Source: a bacterium (GTDB lineage: Bacteria; Verrucomicrobiota; Verrucomicrobiia; Limisphaerales; UBA11358). From it: DNA of 64,000 nucleotides. Positions 38,300-49,483 of the stretch are shown here, one piece after another. A program made the position numbers and the translations under genes. The stretch spans positions 82,847-146,846 of the forward strand of contig JAJXXW010000018.1 of the NCBI GenBank assembly GCA_021780905.1, given 5' to 3'. Every line of letters begins with the position of its first letter. Position 1 is the first letter of the stretch. Below the pieces are notes generated by a model that saw only the letters and a program-made list of their open reading frames with translations, was not told where the DNA came from and ran no database searches.

Positions 38300-40702
38300 A
38301 TGAACGCACGTCCAATCCGCCAAATTCCGGCAAGGTCAATTTTTCGCCGAGGACATTCGTTAGTAATTTTTGCCTGCTGGTTTATTCAGGCCGTCAATGT
38401 GAATGCGGCCCCGGATGCGCCGCTGGGGGTTGAGCGCGTCGCCCGGCCGGCCGTGCGGAACTACGTCACGCCGGCGGTAACGAACAGTGATACCGTATGC
38501 TGGGTGCAGGTGGATTTGCAGCGTTCGCTGCCCGTCGAAAAAGTCAAATTGTTTCCCATCGTCGATTGGAACTGGCTGGGGCCGATCAAAACGCAGAATT
38601 TTCCCGCCCGCTTCAAAATCGAGACGTCCGACGATCCGGAATTTCGAACCGCCAGTGTGATTGCCGATCAGACTGGGGCCGATTTTTCCAACACGGAAGA
38701 CGCCGTTCTTATATTCCCCGGCAACCAAACGGCCGGGCGTTATGTGCGGCTGACCGCCACCCGCCTGAACGGCCAGAAACTTTGCTTGATGCGGTTCGAA
38801 GTCTGGTCGGGCGGCACAAATGTTGCCGAAAGCTGCCCGATTGCCGATTCGTTCAAGGGAAATCTGGGCGTGACCGATCTTACCCGCAAAAGTCGGCCGC
38901 AGGATGAAGTGGTGACGGATAATCCCGGCAACATCCTGCCGGTCGAGCAATGGCACCCGGTGGCTTATCAAGCGCAAGCTCCGCTTGGCGGCGTGCATCT
39001 GGGCGACGGCTTGTTCAAGACGGCGATGCAAAACAATATTACCTATCTGATGACCACGGCCACGGCGGACGAAATGGTGCGCTATTTCCGCGAGTGCGCC
39101 GGCCAGCCGAATCCGCCCGGCCTGCGCAAGCCCAGCCATTTTTGGGATACCATGCTGGCCGGCCAGAGCGCCGGACGCTTTCTGATGGGTGCCGGCAACA
39201 CGCTGCGCTGGATGGACGATGCCGCTTTGCGTCAGCGCATGAATCAAATTGTGGATGTAATCGCCGAGTGCCGCCGGCCCGATGGCTACCTCATGGCCTT
39301 TCCGACCAATGAAATTTTCCTCTCGGAACGCGCGGCCTACACCCGGGCGTGGGTGACGCATGGTTTGATCGAAGCGGGCTACGCCGGCAATCCCAAGGCG
39401 TTCCCCTTGTTGCGCGGATTTTACGATTGGTTCGACCACTGCCCCTATTTATCCGAACTCTTACGCCGACCAATCCAGGGAGAGCAGGGAACGATCGCCG
39501 ATACGCGGGTCTATTTCACGCCCATCGGCAAGCCGGAGGATCTGCAGGTGGTGCAACGCTATTTTCAAGAAGATTATTGGCTGGACCAGTTGGCGAAACG
39601 GAATCCTGACGCAATCTGGAAATATCCGTATGACCGGCCACACTGTTACCTGCTCACAGCGCTGGAACCTTATCTGGATTTGTATCGGGCAACCGGCGAA
39701 CATAAATATCTGGAGGCCGCAAAAGGCGGCTGGGAATTGTTTCGCGATGACTGGGAACAAATTGGTGGCTGCATCTCCATCATCGAAGGCAAAGTTTGTC
39801 CCCCGAAGTCGTATCTCTATCATGGCACCGGCGAACTGTGCGGGAGCGTCTTCATGGCGCGTCTCAGCCAGCGATTTCATCTGCTCTATCCGGATGAGGA
39901 CAAGTATGTCGAAGAGATCGAAAAAGCCATTTACAACGTCGCGCTGGCGAATCAGCTCGGGGATAAAGGCATTCTTTACCACGCCAATCTGGTCGGCCGC
40001 AAAGACGACAAGATTCCTCATGACATCGGCACTTGTTGCGAAGGCCAAGGCACGCGGATGATCGGATCGCTGCCGGAATACATTTACTCGATTGCCCCGG
40101 ACGGCCTCTATGTGGATTTATTCGCCGCTTCAGAAATTATCTGGCAGCAAGATCAAAAGACCCTCAAGTTGCAGATGACAACCCGTTTTCCGTTCGATAA
40201 CCAAGTGGTCTTGCGCTTCTCGCTGGCTGCCGCCACCGCGTCAAAAATTCATGTGCGCGTGCCGGCGTGGGTGGCCCTACCGATGCCGATTCTGATCAAC
40301 GACCATTTGGCTGCGACCGGCGTGCCCGGCAGCTATGTCACTCTGGAACGCACTTGGAAAGATGGCGACACCATCACGTTCACGCTGCCGGCCGAGCTTC
40401 ATCTAACCAAATACACCGGTGCGGAAGCCACCGCCGAAAACCCGCGCTATGCCTTGCAATACGGCCCCATCCTGCTGGCGGCGGTCGGCACCGGTGCGGA
40501 CGGCCCGGAGGCGCGATTCGCCGGTGACAGCATCGGTTTCCTGACCCGCATCAAACCCATGGCGGGGCAGCCACTGCACTTCTCCGTCGCGGGCGAACCC
40601 CACTACAGTTACATCCCTTACTGGGAAGTTCCACTGAAGCATAATTTCACCTGTTTCCCAACCTTCGCCGCCAACAGGGAGGATCAACCTGTTCGCCAAT
40701 GA
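38300..40702 (+). CDS. secreted GH127-like (DUF1680) glycoside hydrolase
   Basis: GVHLGDGLFKTAMQNNITYLM; GTCCEGQGTRMIGSLPEYIYS; C-terminal beta domains; preceded by discoidin-like N-terminal segment. Confidence 0.87.
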   Translation: MNARPIRQIPARSIFRRGHSLVIFACWFIQAVNVNAAPDAPLGVERVARPAVRNYVTPAVTNSDTVCWVQVDLQRSLPVEKVKLFPIVDWNWLGPIKTQNFPARFKIETSDDPEFRTASVIADQTGADFSNTEDAVLIFPGNQTAGRYVRLTATRLNGQKLCLMRFEVWSGGTNVAESCPIADSFKGNLGVTDLTRKSRPQDEVVTDNPGNILPVEQWHPVAYQAQAPLGGVHLGDGLFKTAMQNNITYLMTTATADEMVRYFRECAGQPNPPGLRKPSHFWDTMLAGQSAGRFLMGAGNTLRWMDDAALRQRMNQIVDVIAECRRPDGYLMAFPTNEIFLSERAAYTRAWVTHGLIEAGYAGNPKAFPLLRGFYDWFDHCPYLSELLRRPIQGEQGTIADTRVYFTPIGKPEDLQVVQRYFQEDYWLDQLAKRNPDAIWKYPYDRPHCYLLTALEPYLDLYRATGEHKYLEAAKGGWELFRDDWEQIGGCISIIEGKVCPPKSYLYHGTGELCGSVFMARLSQRFHLLYPDEDKYVEEIEKAIYNVALANQLGDKGILYHANLVGRKDDKIPHDIGTCCEGQGTRMIGSLPEYIYSIAPDGLYVDLFAASEIIWQQDQKTLKLQMTTRFPFDNQVVLRFSLAAATASKIHVRVPAWVALPMPILINDHLAATGVPGSYVTLERTWKDGDTITFTLPAELHLTKYTGAEATAENPRYALQYGPILLAAVGTGADGPEARFAGDSIGFLTRIKPMAGQPLHFSVAGEPHYSYIPYWEVPLKHNFTCFPTFAANREDQPVRQ

Positions 40703-40727
40703 ATCGTTGCCCTACGTGCAAACGCGC

Positions 40728-42164
40728 ATGACTAAACTAAAATCCTTCCCGATACTTTGCCTGCTAGGGTTGCTGCCGACGGCAGCGTTTGCGTTTGAGA
40801 AAGACCGGCCGGCGAATCCGGCGGTGCTGCCGCCGAATCCCAATCACCTGCCCCGGAGCATTCTGGCCGCGCTGGAGGGAAATAAGATTGCCACCACTAA
40901 CGGCTTTGTCTGGCCGTCGGCCATTCCCGCCGATTGTCCGTTTCCGCATTCGCCGACGTTGAAGGGAATTTATTTCACCGGGCGCAATCATGCTTATTGT
41001 GGTTGTGACACCTGGTATCCCAGTTGGGCGGCTGACGGGAATCTCTATTCGCCGTGGGCGGATGGCGGCGTGGACGGGATGGTTTGCAGCGCCGGTCGTG
41101 GTGCCAATTCTGCCACCGGCCAGGCCGAGATGATCGGGGATGACCCGATACAACTCCAGCTTCACAACACCTCGCCGCCGAAGATTGCCAGCGCGCTGCC
41201 CTACGGCGGACGCTATCCCTGTGGCTCGTTGGTTTACAATGGCGTCTGGTATTACGGCACCTATTGTCTCGGGCCGAGTGGCGGCTATATGCACAACGGC
41301 ATCAAATGGAACTGGCCGAACCTCGGCCCGATGCCCGGTTTCCAGATTTCTCGCGACGACGGCAAGACGTGGGAAGCCTCGCCGCACACGCCGGATAACC
41401 CGTTGTTTCCCGAGCCGGCAAAATACCTTGGGCCGGTCAAGATGGGTGCGCCGCATTTCGTGGATTTCGGTAAAAACATGGAATACTCGCCTGACGGCAA
41501 GGCGTATCTCCTTGGCATGGGCGCGGAGGAAAATGATCCGCAACCGCGGCCGTGTCTCCGGCTTGATGCTTCGGGCAACCTGGTCGAAGTGGACCCTTCG
41601 CACTGCACCAATGATTTCGCCCACGCCAACCTGAGCTGGATTTCCGCCGATCAGGTTTACCTGGCGCGCGTCCAGCCGTCGCCGGAGACCATCAACGACG
41701 CGAAGGCTTATGAATTTTTCGCCGGCCGCGACGCGGATGGCCGGCCGGTTTGGACGGCGGATTTCGCGAAAATCAAGCCGTTGCTGGAATGGAACAACCA
41801 CATGGGCTGCGTGACGGCCACTTACAATCCGGGGTTGAAGAAATACCTGATGTGCGTCACCGACGGCTGGCCGACGTTCGCCAAAATGGACTCTTATATT
41901 TTGGAGGCGGACGAAATCACCGGGCCGTGGCGCATCGTGACCTATATGAAGGATTTTGGTGAGCAGGCTTACTTCCTCAATTTCCCGAGCAAGTTCATCA
42001 GTCCGGACGGCCGGACGCTCTGGCTCTGTTACTCCGCCAACTTCAGTCCGGGGTGGAACGGCGTAAAAATGAAACTCAATCCGCCGGGCGGCCGCGGTGG
42101 CTTGCGTTTGCATGAGATCCAATTGCTGGGGCCGGGCGAAAATCCGCCCGCCAATTTCCAATGA
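40728..42164 (+). CDS. secreted protein with sialidase/beta-propeller-like features
   Basis: Signal peptide; FQISRDDGKTWEASPH Asp-box-like motif; 478 aa. Confidence 0.7.
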   Translation: MTKLKSFPILCLLGLLPTAAFAFEKDRPANPAVLPPNPNHLPRSILAALEGNKIATTNGFVWPSAIPADCPFPHSPTLKGIYFTGRNHAYCGCDTWYPSWAADGNLYSPWADGGVDGMVCSAGRGANSATGQAEMIGDDPIQLQLHNTSPPKIASALPYGGRYPCGSLVYNGVWYYGTYCLGPSGGYMHNGIKWNWPNLGPMPGFQISRDDGKTWEASPHTPDNPLFPEPAKYLGPVKMGAPHFVDFGKNMEYSPDGKAYLLGMGAEENDPQPRPCLRLDASGNLVEVDPSHCTNDFAHANLSWISADQVYLARVQPSPETINDAKAYEFFAGRDADGRPVWTADFAKIKPLLEWNNHMGCVTATYNPGLKKYLMCVTDGWPTFAKMDSYILEADEITGPWRIVTYMKDFGEQAYFLNFPSKFISPDGRTLWLCYSANFSPGWNGVKMKLNPPGGRGGLRLHEIQLLGPGENPPANFQ

Positions 42165-44779
42165 AGACACGGATTCAAAACAACAAACGCTGGGCCGCCG
42201 TCTGGCTCCTCGCGTTGGGCGGCGTCCAGGCCGCGTGCGCGGCGGAGACGCGAGTGCAACCAGACCTTGACACCCAATGGCGCTTTCATCTCGGCGATAT
42301 CGCGGAAGCCAGCAACGCCGCCTTCGATGTCTCCGGCTGGCGAACACTGGATGTGCCGCATGATTGGAGCATTGAAGGGGATTATTGCCGAACCAATCCG
42401 GCGAATGTTCTGGGTGGCTGGCTGCCCGGCGGCGTCGGCTGGTATCGGCGCGAAATTGAAATGCCGGCGGCGTGGCAGGGGAAAATCGTCACGGCGGCGT
42501 TTGATGGCGTTTACATGAACAGCGACGTCTGGCTCAACGGCGAGCGCGTCGGCGGGCGGCCTTACGGTTACCTGGGCTTCACCTGCGATTTGACCGCGCA
42601 GTTGAAACCGGGTCGCAATGTTCTGGCCGTGCGCGTGGACGATGCGCTTGAACCCAGCGCCCGCTGGTATCACGGCTGCGGCATTTATGGTCATGTGCGG
42701 CTGCGGGTTACTGATCCGGTGTCCGTGCCGGTGGACGGCGTGTTCGTGCAGACACCGGAAGTGAGCGCCGCCGCCGCCACGGTCAGCGCCGCCGTCGAGG
42801 TGAAAAACCAGTCCGCCGGGGCGGCGGCGGTCGTGGTGGAGGTCGAAATATTTTCGGCCGATGGCAAAAGTGTCGCTGCGAAATCAGCGCCGGCCAGCCT
42901 GGCGCCGGACCAATTGCAGACGGTGGCACAGGTTTTGACCGTGCCGCTGCCCGCACTTTGGTCCGTCGAAACGCCAACGCTCTACACGTTGAAAACGCGC
43001 ATCCTGCGCGGCGGAAAAATGATTGACGAAGTGGCCACTCCGTTCGGCATCCGCAGCCTGAAGTTTGATCCGGACCAAGGATTTTTTCTGAATGGAAAAC
43101 CGGTGAAACTCAAGGGCGTCTGCGAGCATCAGGGCGGCAGTCCGGTCGGCGCAGCGATGCCCGAGGCGTTGCTGGAGCGCCGGCTGCGGCAACTCAAGGA
43201 CATGGGCTGCAACGCGATTCGCACCGCCCACAATCCGCAACTGCCGGCGTTTTACGACCTGTGCGACCGGTTGGGCATTCTGGTGATGAACGAGGCTTTT
43301 GACGGCTGGCACCAGAAGGCCCCGAAGGATTACGGCGGGCGGTTTTTCGCCGACTGGTGGCGGCGCGACGTGACCGCTTGGGTGCGGCGCGACCGGAATC
43401 ATCCATGCGTTATTTTCTGGAGCATCGGTAACGAGACCGGATTGACGGACACGAATGGAATCACGACGTTGATTCACACGCTGGATGCCACCCGGCCCAC
43501 GACGGGCGGCGCGGTCATCTACGGCGTAGATGTGGCGGGTTTCAATGGCGGCATCGTCGGCAAAGATTCGGTTCTGCTGGATTATCATCGCGATCATCCC
43601 GCCACGGCAATCGTCATGACCGAGGAACCGCACACGTTCCAGACACGCGGATTTTACCACACAGTGAACGCCATTTTCCGGCCGCTTGAAAAGCTGCCCG
43701 ACTATGCCGCGCCTGAAGTTTTCACCGGCGGCCCGGCGGCTTACCGTTCCGCCTACGACAACTGCGGCCGCCGGCTCGTGGCCCGCAATTGCTGGCAACG
43801 CACCGCGTCGCGGCCGTGGGTGATGGGCGAATTCCGCTGGACCGGTTTCGATTACCTGGGCGAAGCCGGGTGGTCAGGCCATGAACGCCTCGCGCGGGAA
43901 TTCAACTTTGGCGTGCTCGACCTTGCCGGTTTTCCCAAGGACGAATACTACTTCTACCAAAGCATCTGGACCGAAACCCCGATGGTGCATCTGTTGCCGC
44001 ACTGGACGCATCCCGGTTTGGATGGAAAAATCATTCCCGTCGTCGCCTACGCCAACGCGGACGCGGTGGAACTGTTTCAAGACGGCAAATCCTTGGGCCG
44101 CCAACCGCGTTCGCAACTTTTCGAATGCGTGTGGCAGGTGCCTTACCACCCGAGCGAACTCAAGGCGGTCGCCTATCGCGGCGGCCGCGCCGTGGCGGAA
44201 ACCGTCCAGCGCACCGCCGGCGTTCCGGCGGAGCTCGAACTCACCACCGACAACGCCAGCTTGAAACCCGACCGCGCCGACTTGTCCCTCGTTTCGCTGG
44301 CCGTGCACGACGCCAACGGGACGCTCGTGCCCGACGCGGATCACCTCGTTGCGCTGTCCGTCACCGGCCCGGCGCGGTGGCTGGGTGGGGAAAACGGCGA
44401 TCCCGTGGACCTCACGCCGCAGCGCGAGACCGTCCGCCGGGTGTTCAACGGATTGGCGCGTGGATTCTACGCCGGTCGGGAGGGTGAAACCGGCCCGATC
44501 GAAGTGACGGCGCTGACCATTCTCGGTTCGTTGCATTTTGAAGGTCAGGCGGAAATCCGCATCGTCTGTGAGCGCGTGGCGTTGCGGGGCGTGTTGTCGG
44601 AGGCCGCGCCGGAAGTGCGCTACACCACTGACGGTTCCGAGCCGGACGCCCGTTCGCCGCTTTACCATAAGCCGCTGTCACTGGCTGGCACGACCACCCT
44701 CAAGGCGGCAGTCTTTCGCCAAGGCCGCTTGCTGGCGGTGGTTGCTGGCACCTTCACTCGGGATGCCAAACCCGAATAG
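42161..44779 (+). CDS. glycoside hydrolase family 2 (beta-galactosidase-like)
   Basis: WRTLDVPHDWSIEGDY; GVCEHQGGSPVG; AIRTAHNPQLPAFYDLCDRLGILVMNEAFDGW; HPCVIFWSIGNE; C-terminal YTTDGSEPD chitobiase-like domain; ATGA overlap with upstream gene. Confidence 0.95.
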   Translation: MKTRIQNNKRWAAVWLLALGGVQAACAAETRVQPDLDTQWRFHLGDIAEASNAAFDVSGWRTLDVPHDWSIEGDYCRTNPANVLGGWLPGGVGWYRREIEMPAAWQGKIVTAAFDGVYMNSDVWLNGERVGGRPYGYLGFTCDLTAQLKPGRNVLAVRVDDALEPSARWYHGCGIYGHVRLRVTDPVSVPVDGVFVQTPEVSAAAATVSAAVEVKNQSAGAAAVVVEVEIFSADGKSVAAKSAPASLAPDQLQTVAQVLTVPLPALWSVETPTLYTLKTRILRGGKMIDEVATPFGIRSLKFDPDQGFFLNGKPVKLKGVCEHQGGSPVGAAMPEALLERRLRQLKDMGCNAIRTAHNPQLPAFYDLCDRLGILVMNEAFDGWHQKAPKDYGGRFFADWWRRDVTAWVRRDRNHPCVIFWSIGNETGLTDTNGITTLIHTLDATRPTTGGAVIYGVDVAGFNGGIVGKDSVLLDYHRDHPATAIVMTEEPHTFQTRGFYHTVNAIFRPLEKLPDYAAPEVFTGGPAAYRSAYDNCGRRLVARNCWQRTASRPWVMGEFRWTGFDYLGEAGWSGHERLAREFNFGVLDLAGFPKDEYYFYQSIWTETPMVHLLPHWTHPGLDGKIIPVVAYANADAVELFQDGKSLGRQPRSQLFECVWQVPYHPSELKAVAYRGGRAVAETVQRTAGVPAELELTTDNASLKPDRADLSLVSLAVHDANGTLVPDADHLVALSVTGPARWLGGENGDPVDLTPQRETVRRVFNGLARGFYAGREGETGPIEVTALTILGSLHFEGQAEIRIVCERVALRGVLSEAAPEVRYTTDGSEPDARSPLYHKPLSLAGTTTLKAAVFRQGRLLAVVAGTFTRDAKPE

Positions 44780-44939
44780 GTCAGCGCACGACCGGCCGAT
44801 GAAATAATTTTCCCGCGCAGCCGGCTGAAAAATTTCCGACGCAGAATTTCCGACGCAGAATCATCCGCCGGGAGAGGTGAACCAAAAAACCGGAACAAAT
44901 TGCTTGCATGGGATAAAAAACTGTCCAAGTCTGGCCAAT

Positions 44940-47096
44940 ATGAACCAGCTAAATTTCCGCCCGGTGAACCGGGCCGGCACGCGCCGGGGACTGTTCCCCG
45001 TTGCCTTGTGCCTGTTGTTGGCGTTGGTCATCGGCAGCGATTCGGCCACGGCGGCCGGGAAGAAAAAAGCCGCGCCGCCCGTGCCGCCATTGACCGAGGC
45101 CGGCAATAGACTGAATGCCCAATATGCCGCGATGCTCGCCACCCTCCGGGCGGAGATCATCCAAGCCCTGCCGGGCGTGTCCGAAGCCAAGAAAGCCGCG
45201 CTGCAAAAAGCCCGGGAAGCGACCAAGGCGGCCGAGCAGGCGGCGCAGACGGCGAGTATCTCCGCCGACCAGGCCAAAGGCATCGAAGCTAAAATCGCCA
45301 ACTGGAAAAAATTTTGGATTGGCCGCGCCACGAAGAACATCGCCGAAGCCCAGGCCAATCTCAACGCCGCGACGACGGACGCGGCCCGCGCAGCGGCCAA
45401 GCAGGACCTCGCGAAATGGCAGGCGAACAAGGCCGACGGCGAGGCGAAAATCAAGGAGGCGCAGGCCGATCTGGCCAAGGCCAAAGCCGGCGAACAGTCC
45501 CAGGTCGCGGTGAATCAGGCCGCCCAGGCGGCGCTGGCCCGGGCGCGTGCGAACGAAATGAGCGCCGCCCAGGGGATCCTGGCGGACGTGGAGCCGTTTT
45601 TGGCGGGCGACCAACTGGATGCGAAGCTCGTCAAATACACCGTGCTGACGGAGGCGACGCCCCACGGCCTGGCGGAGTTCGCCCAGCAGGACCCGGCGAA
45701 GGAAACCTTGGTGGCGAAACTGCTGGCCGATGACCGGTTGATGAAGGAAATGCTCATCGCCGGCGGCGCGAAGTTTGGCAAATATGGGCGGGCGATGGAA
45801 ATTTACACGGCGATTCAGCAGGCCAGCCCGAAGGCGGCGGAAGGCATGTTTCAACGGCTGGCGCTGGCCACCAGCCTGGAACACGCCGTGCCGATCAGGC
45901 AAAACAACGCCGAAGACGACAAGAATGCGTCGGCCACCGTGGACCCGGTCAAACGCTATCTGGATTATGAGAAAGCCGATCTGGCTGGCGAGCTGGATCC
46001 GGCGTTCAAAAACTTTTCCGTGTGGGAATACCGGCTGGTCATTGACTGCGACGCGCCGGATCAAATTCTTGATTGGGGCCGCGAGATGCTCCGGACCTAC
46101 CGGCCCGACCATGTTTATAATCCGAACTACGGCTGGCGCTATTCCATGGCGGTCCGGACGGAAGTCCCCTACGGCTCCCAAAACGTCGCGAACGACCTGC
46201 CTTCCTTGAACGAATACCAGAACATCCCCAGGGATGGCGGGGTGTGCGGCCGGCGGGCGTTCTTCGGTCGGTTCATGCTGCGCGCTTTTGGCATCCCGAC
46301 CTGGGGCGTGACGCAGCACGCGCACGCCGCGTTGAGCCACTGGACGCCGAACGGCTGGGTGGTCAATCTTGGTGCCGGCTTCAACGCCAGTTGGTGGGAC
46401 AAGGATGAGGCTTCGCGCAGCGGGACGGACTTCCTGCTGGAAACCCAGGCGCGGGCGCATCCGCAGGATTACCTGAAGGTGTTGCGCGCGCAGTGGGTCA
46501 GCCGCATCCTCGGCGAGGAGGCCTACAACGATCGCCGGCAAATTCCTGGCGGCTTGTGGAGCAGCCTGGCGCATTATGAAGCCATGGTCATCGCGGCCCA
46601 TGCCGTCGAGTTGGGGCCGCTCGGCCAGGAACTGGCCGAGGCGAACGAGTCGCTAGATAAAATGAACGCGGACCAGGCGGCGGTCAAAATGGCGGACCAG
46701 CAAGTGACGACCGGGCCGGACGGTGCCATCAGCATTTCGGCGGTGATGCACTGCAAGGCGACGGGGCCGGCCATGATCCTGAAGTGTTTCACCGGCGGCC
46801 AGCAGATGAATTGCAGCGGGGGTTTCAAGACCCAATATGTGTTCACGGCCCCGCAGGCCGGTAGGTATGCGCTGACCGCGCGGGTGGCGACGTTGCAGGA
46901 AGGGCAGAAGTTTCTGTTCGCGGCGAACGCCAAGCCGGCGGTTGAATTCGCGGTTCCCTACACCGTCGGTTTATGGCAGACGACCCGGCCGGTCGAGGTT
47001 TCCCTGGTCAAGGGGCAGAACGTCCTCAACTTTGAAGTGCAGGCCGGCAGTCGCGGGGTGGCCATCAAACAGTTCACGCTGACCCCGGCAAAATAG
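44940..47096 (+). CDS. secreted coiled-coil protein with transglutaminase-like domain
   Basis: Signal peptide, Ala/Lys-rich coiled coil, then GGVCGRRAFFGRFMLRAFGIPTWGVTQHAHAALSHWTPNGWVVNLG. Confidence 0.8.
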   Translation: MNQLNFRPVNRAGTRRGLFPVALCLLLALVIGSDSATAAGKKKAAPPVPPLTEAGNRLNAQYAAMLATLRAEIIQALPGVSEAKKAALQKAREATKAAEQAAQTASISADQAKGIEAKIANWKKFWIGRATKNIAEAQANLNAATTDAARAAAKQDLAKWQANKADGEAKIKEAQADLAKAKAGEQSQVAVNQAAQAALARARANEMSAAQGILADVEPFLAGDQLDAKLVKYTVLTEATPHGLAEFAQQDPAKETLVAKLLADDRLMKEMLIAGGAKFGKYGRAMEIYTAIQQASPKAAEGMFQRLALATSLEHAVPIRQNNAEDDKNASATVDPVKRYLDYEKADLAGELDPAFKNFSVWEYRLVIDCDAPDQILDWGREMLRTYRPDHVYNPNYGWRYSMAVRTEVPYGSQNVANDLPSLNEYQNIPRDGGVCGRRAFFGRFMLRAFGIPTWGVTQHAHAALSHWTPNGWVVNLGAGFNASWWDKDEASRSGTDFLLETQARAHPQDYLKVLRAQWVSRILGEEAYNDRRQIPGGLWSSLAHYEAMVIAAHAVELGPLGQELAEANESLDKMNADQAAVKMADQQVTTGPDGAISISAVMHCKATGPAMILKCFTGGQQMNCSGGFKTQYVFTAPQAGRYALTARVATLQEGQKFLFAANAKPAVEFAVPYTVGLWQTTRPVEVSLVKGQNVLNFEVQAGSRGVAIKQFTLTPAK

Positions 47097-47143
47097 CCGC
47101 CGGTTTTTGAACAACAACCAACACAACAAGGAAAGGAACAAAA

Positions 47144-48196
47144 TTGAAAAATAAATCTATCCTGCGGCTCGGCTGTCTGACTGCTGCCTTCGGTATCGGA
47201 CTCGCCAGCCTCGTCTCAGCGGCGGACGTCAACCAGCCGGTCCAGGTTTTCATCCTGCTCGGCCAGTCCAACATGGTGGGCATGGGCCACATCGCCGGCG
47301 ATCATCCCGGCACGCTGGAGAATGCCGTCAAGGTGGAGAAAAAATACCCCTATCTGATGGACAACGACGGCAACTGGACGGTGTGGAACGATGTCCGCTA
47401 CGTCCGCGTCATGGATGGCCGGGGCGGCGGAATGCAGGTGTTCAACAACGAACCGATGACGGTCAAAACCTGCCGCACCATCGGTCCGGAATTCGGCATC
47501 GCGCAATACATCAGACATGACCCTGCGGGGCCGGTGATGATCCTGAAAAGCTGCATCGGCAACCGGAGCTTGGGCTGGGACCTCCTCCCGCCCGGCAGCA
47601 AGGAATACGACTTCACGGAAAAGGATCGGAGCGGCAAGGAAGTGACCTATACCTACGCCGGCTACAAGGAATCCCCGATGAAGTGGGTGAAGGGCACCGC
47701 GCCGCAGAAAATCGGCTGGTATGCCGGCAAGCAGTGGGATGATGACATTGCCAATGCCAAGAAGGTCCTGTCCGATCTCGCCAAGTATTATCCCGGGGCG
47801 AAGAGTTACAAGGTCGCGGGCTTCTTCTTCTGGCAGGGTGAAAAGGACTGCGGGGACGCAGGTCTTTCCGCTCACTATGAGGAAAACCTCGTGAATCTGA
47901 TCAAGGCGCTGCGCAAAGAATTCGATGCCCCAAACGCGAAATTCGTCATGGCCACCCTGGGCGAAGCCAAAAAGGGCGTCGGCGGCAATGAGGAAAAGGT
48001 GCTCGAGGCCCAGCTCGCTGTTGCCGGCGATAGCGGCAAGTATCCGGAGTTCAAGGGCAATGTGGCCACGGTCTATTCCAATCCCATGGCTCAAGGCGGC
48101 AGCGGTAATGGCCACTACGGTGGCAAAGCGGAGGTCTACATGGATGTCGGCGAAGCCATGGGCAAGGCCATGGCGGATCTGTTGAAGAACAACTAG
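47144..48196 (+). CDS. sialate O-acetylesterase-family (SASA) esterase
   Basis: VFILLGQSNMVGMGH; KSCIGNRSLGWDLLPPGS; FFFWQGEKDCGDAGLSAHYEENL. Confidence 0.9.
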   Translation: MKNKSILRLGCLTAAFGIGLASLVSAADVNQPVQVFILLGQSNMVGMGHIAGDHPGTLENAVKVEKKYPYLMDNDGNWTVWNDVRYVRVMDGRGGGMQVFNNEPMTVKTCRTIGPEFGIAQYIRHDPAGPVMILKSCIGNRSLGWDLLPPGSKEYDFTEKDRSGKEVTYTYAGYKESPMKWVKGTAPQKIGWYAGKQWDDDIANAKKVLSDLAKYYPGAKSYKVAGFFFWQGEKDCGDAGLSAHYEENLVNLIKALRKEFDAPNAKFVMATLGEAKKGVGGNEEKVLEAQLAVAGDSGKYPEFKGNVATVYSNPMAQGGSGNGHYGGKAEVYMDVGEAMGKAMADLLKNN

Positions 48197-48472
48197 ACCG
48201 TGGGCCGCCCGGCGCCGACTCCCTGGCACGGGGCGGTCGGCCAAACGCACCCGGCCGGATAAACAAAATCCCGCACTGGTAAAATTGGCCGTGACGGCCT
48301 CGAAGCGGCGCAGCAAAACAGCCCGCAGTTCCAATTGTGGGCTGCCGGCTGGAAAGAAATCAAATAATAAACCAACCCCGTCCCGAAACTGACTCGGGAT
48401 CGGGACCAGAAAAGTGGTCTGACCGGAGCCGGAAGATGGCCGCCGGCAAATCCAGCACCCGCGATTTAACAA

Positions 48473-49309
48473 ATGAACTACTCCCCAATGCTCAACTGTC
48501 TGGCGGTTTGCAGTTGGTCGCTGCAACCGGCGGATCCGCAGGACCTGGCCCGGAAACTTCAGGCGGCCGGCGCGAACCGCGTTCAGCTTGCCCTCGATCC
48601 GCTTCGCGAAAACCCGGTGCGCTGGCGCGAGGTGCCGCAGGTGCTGCGCGTGGCCGGCTGCGCGATCGTCTCCGGCATGTTTGGCTGCGTCGGCGAGGAT
48701 TACTCGACGCTGGACTCCATTCGCGCCACCGGCGGCATCGTGCCCGACGCGACGTGGGAACAAAATTTGAAAAACATCCAGGCCACCACCGCCATCGCGG
48801 CCGGCCTGGGATTGAAGCTGGTCACTTTCCACGCCGGTTTTGTGCCGCATGAATCGGCCGATGCCGGCTACATCAAAATGCTCCGGCGGCTGGGTGTGGT
48901 GGCAGAGACTTTTGCCGCCGAAAAAATTGTCGTCGGCCTGGAGACCGGCCAGGAGACGGCGGCCGATCTCGCCGCGCTGCTCGGCGCGCTCCAGTATCCG
49001 AACGTGGGCGTCAATTTTGACCCGGCCAACATGCTGCTCTACGGCAAGGGCGACCCGGTCCAAGCGGTGCGGTTGCTGGGGCCGTGGATCCGGCAGGTGC
49101 ACATCAAGGACGCGACGCGCACAAAAGTGCCGGGAACGTGGGGCGCGGAAGTCCCCGTCGGCACCGGCGAAGTGGACTGGCCCGCCTTTTTTGCCGTGCT
49201 GAAGGAGATGAATTTTGCCGGCGACCTCGTGATTGAGCGCGAAGCCGGCACACAACGCGTCGCAGACATCCGCACGGCGCGGGAAGTGGTTTTGAAGTCG
49301 GTTGCTTGA
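48473..49309 (+). CDS. sugar phosphate isomerase/epimerase (xylose isomerase-like TIM barrel)
   Basis: LVTFHAGFVPH; VGLETGQETA; VGVNFDPANMLLYGKGDP; VHIKDAT; IEREAG. Confidence 0.92.
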   Translation: MNYSPMLNCLAVCSWSLQPADPQDLARKLQAAGANRVQLALDPLRENPVRWREVPQVLRVAGCAIVSGMFGCVGEDYSTLDSIRATGGIVPDATWEQNLKNIQATTAIAAGLGLKLVTFHAGFVPHESADAGYIKMLRRLGVVAETFAAEKIVVGLETGQETAADLAALLGALQYPNVGVNFDPANMLLYGKGDPVQAVRLLGPWIRQVHIKDATRTKVPGTWGAEVPVGTGEVDWPAFFAVLKEMNFAGDLVIEREAGTQRVADIRTAREVVLKSVA

Positions 49310-49483
49310 AATGATTTTCTGACCTTGCCACGATTTGGTAGACAAGGATTGGATGATTATGCAACGGCGTTGGTAAATTGCTTGAATTGAAAACGACGAT
49401 AAATGATAAGACGTGCTGTAACAAAGAGCAGGAATTTCAAACGCGTGAGCAAAAAAGTAATGAACAACACGGGCAAGTAGCCG

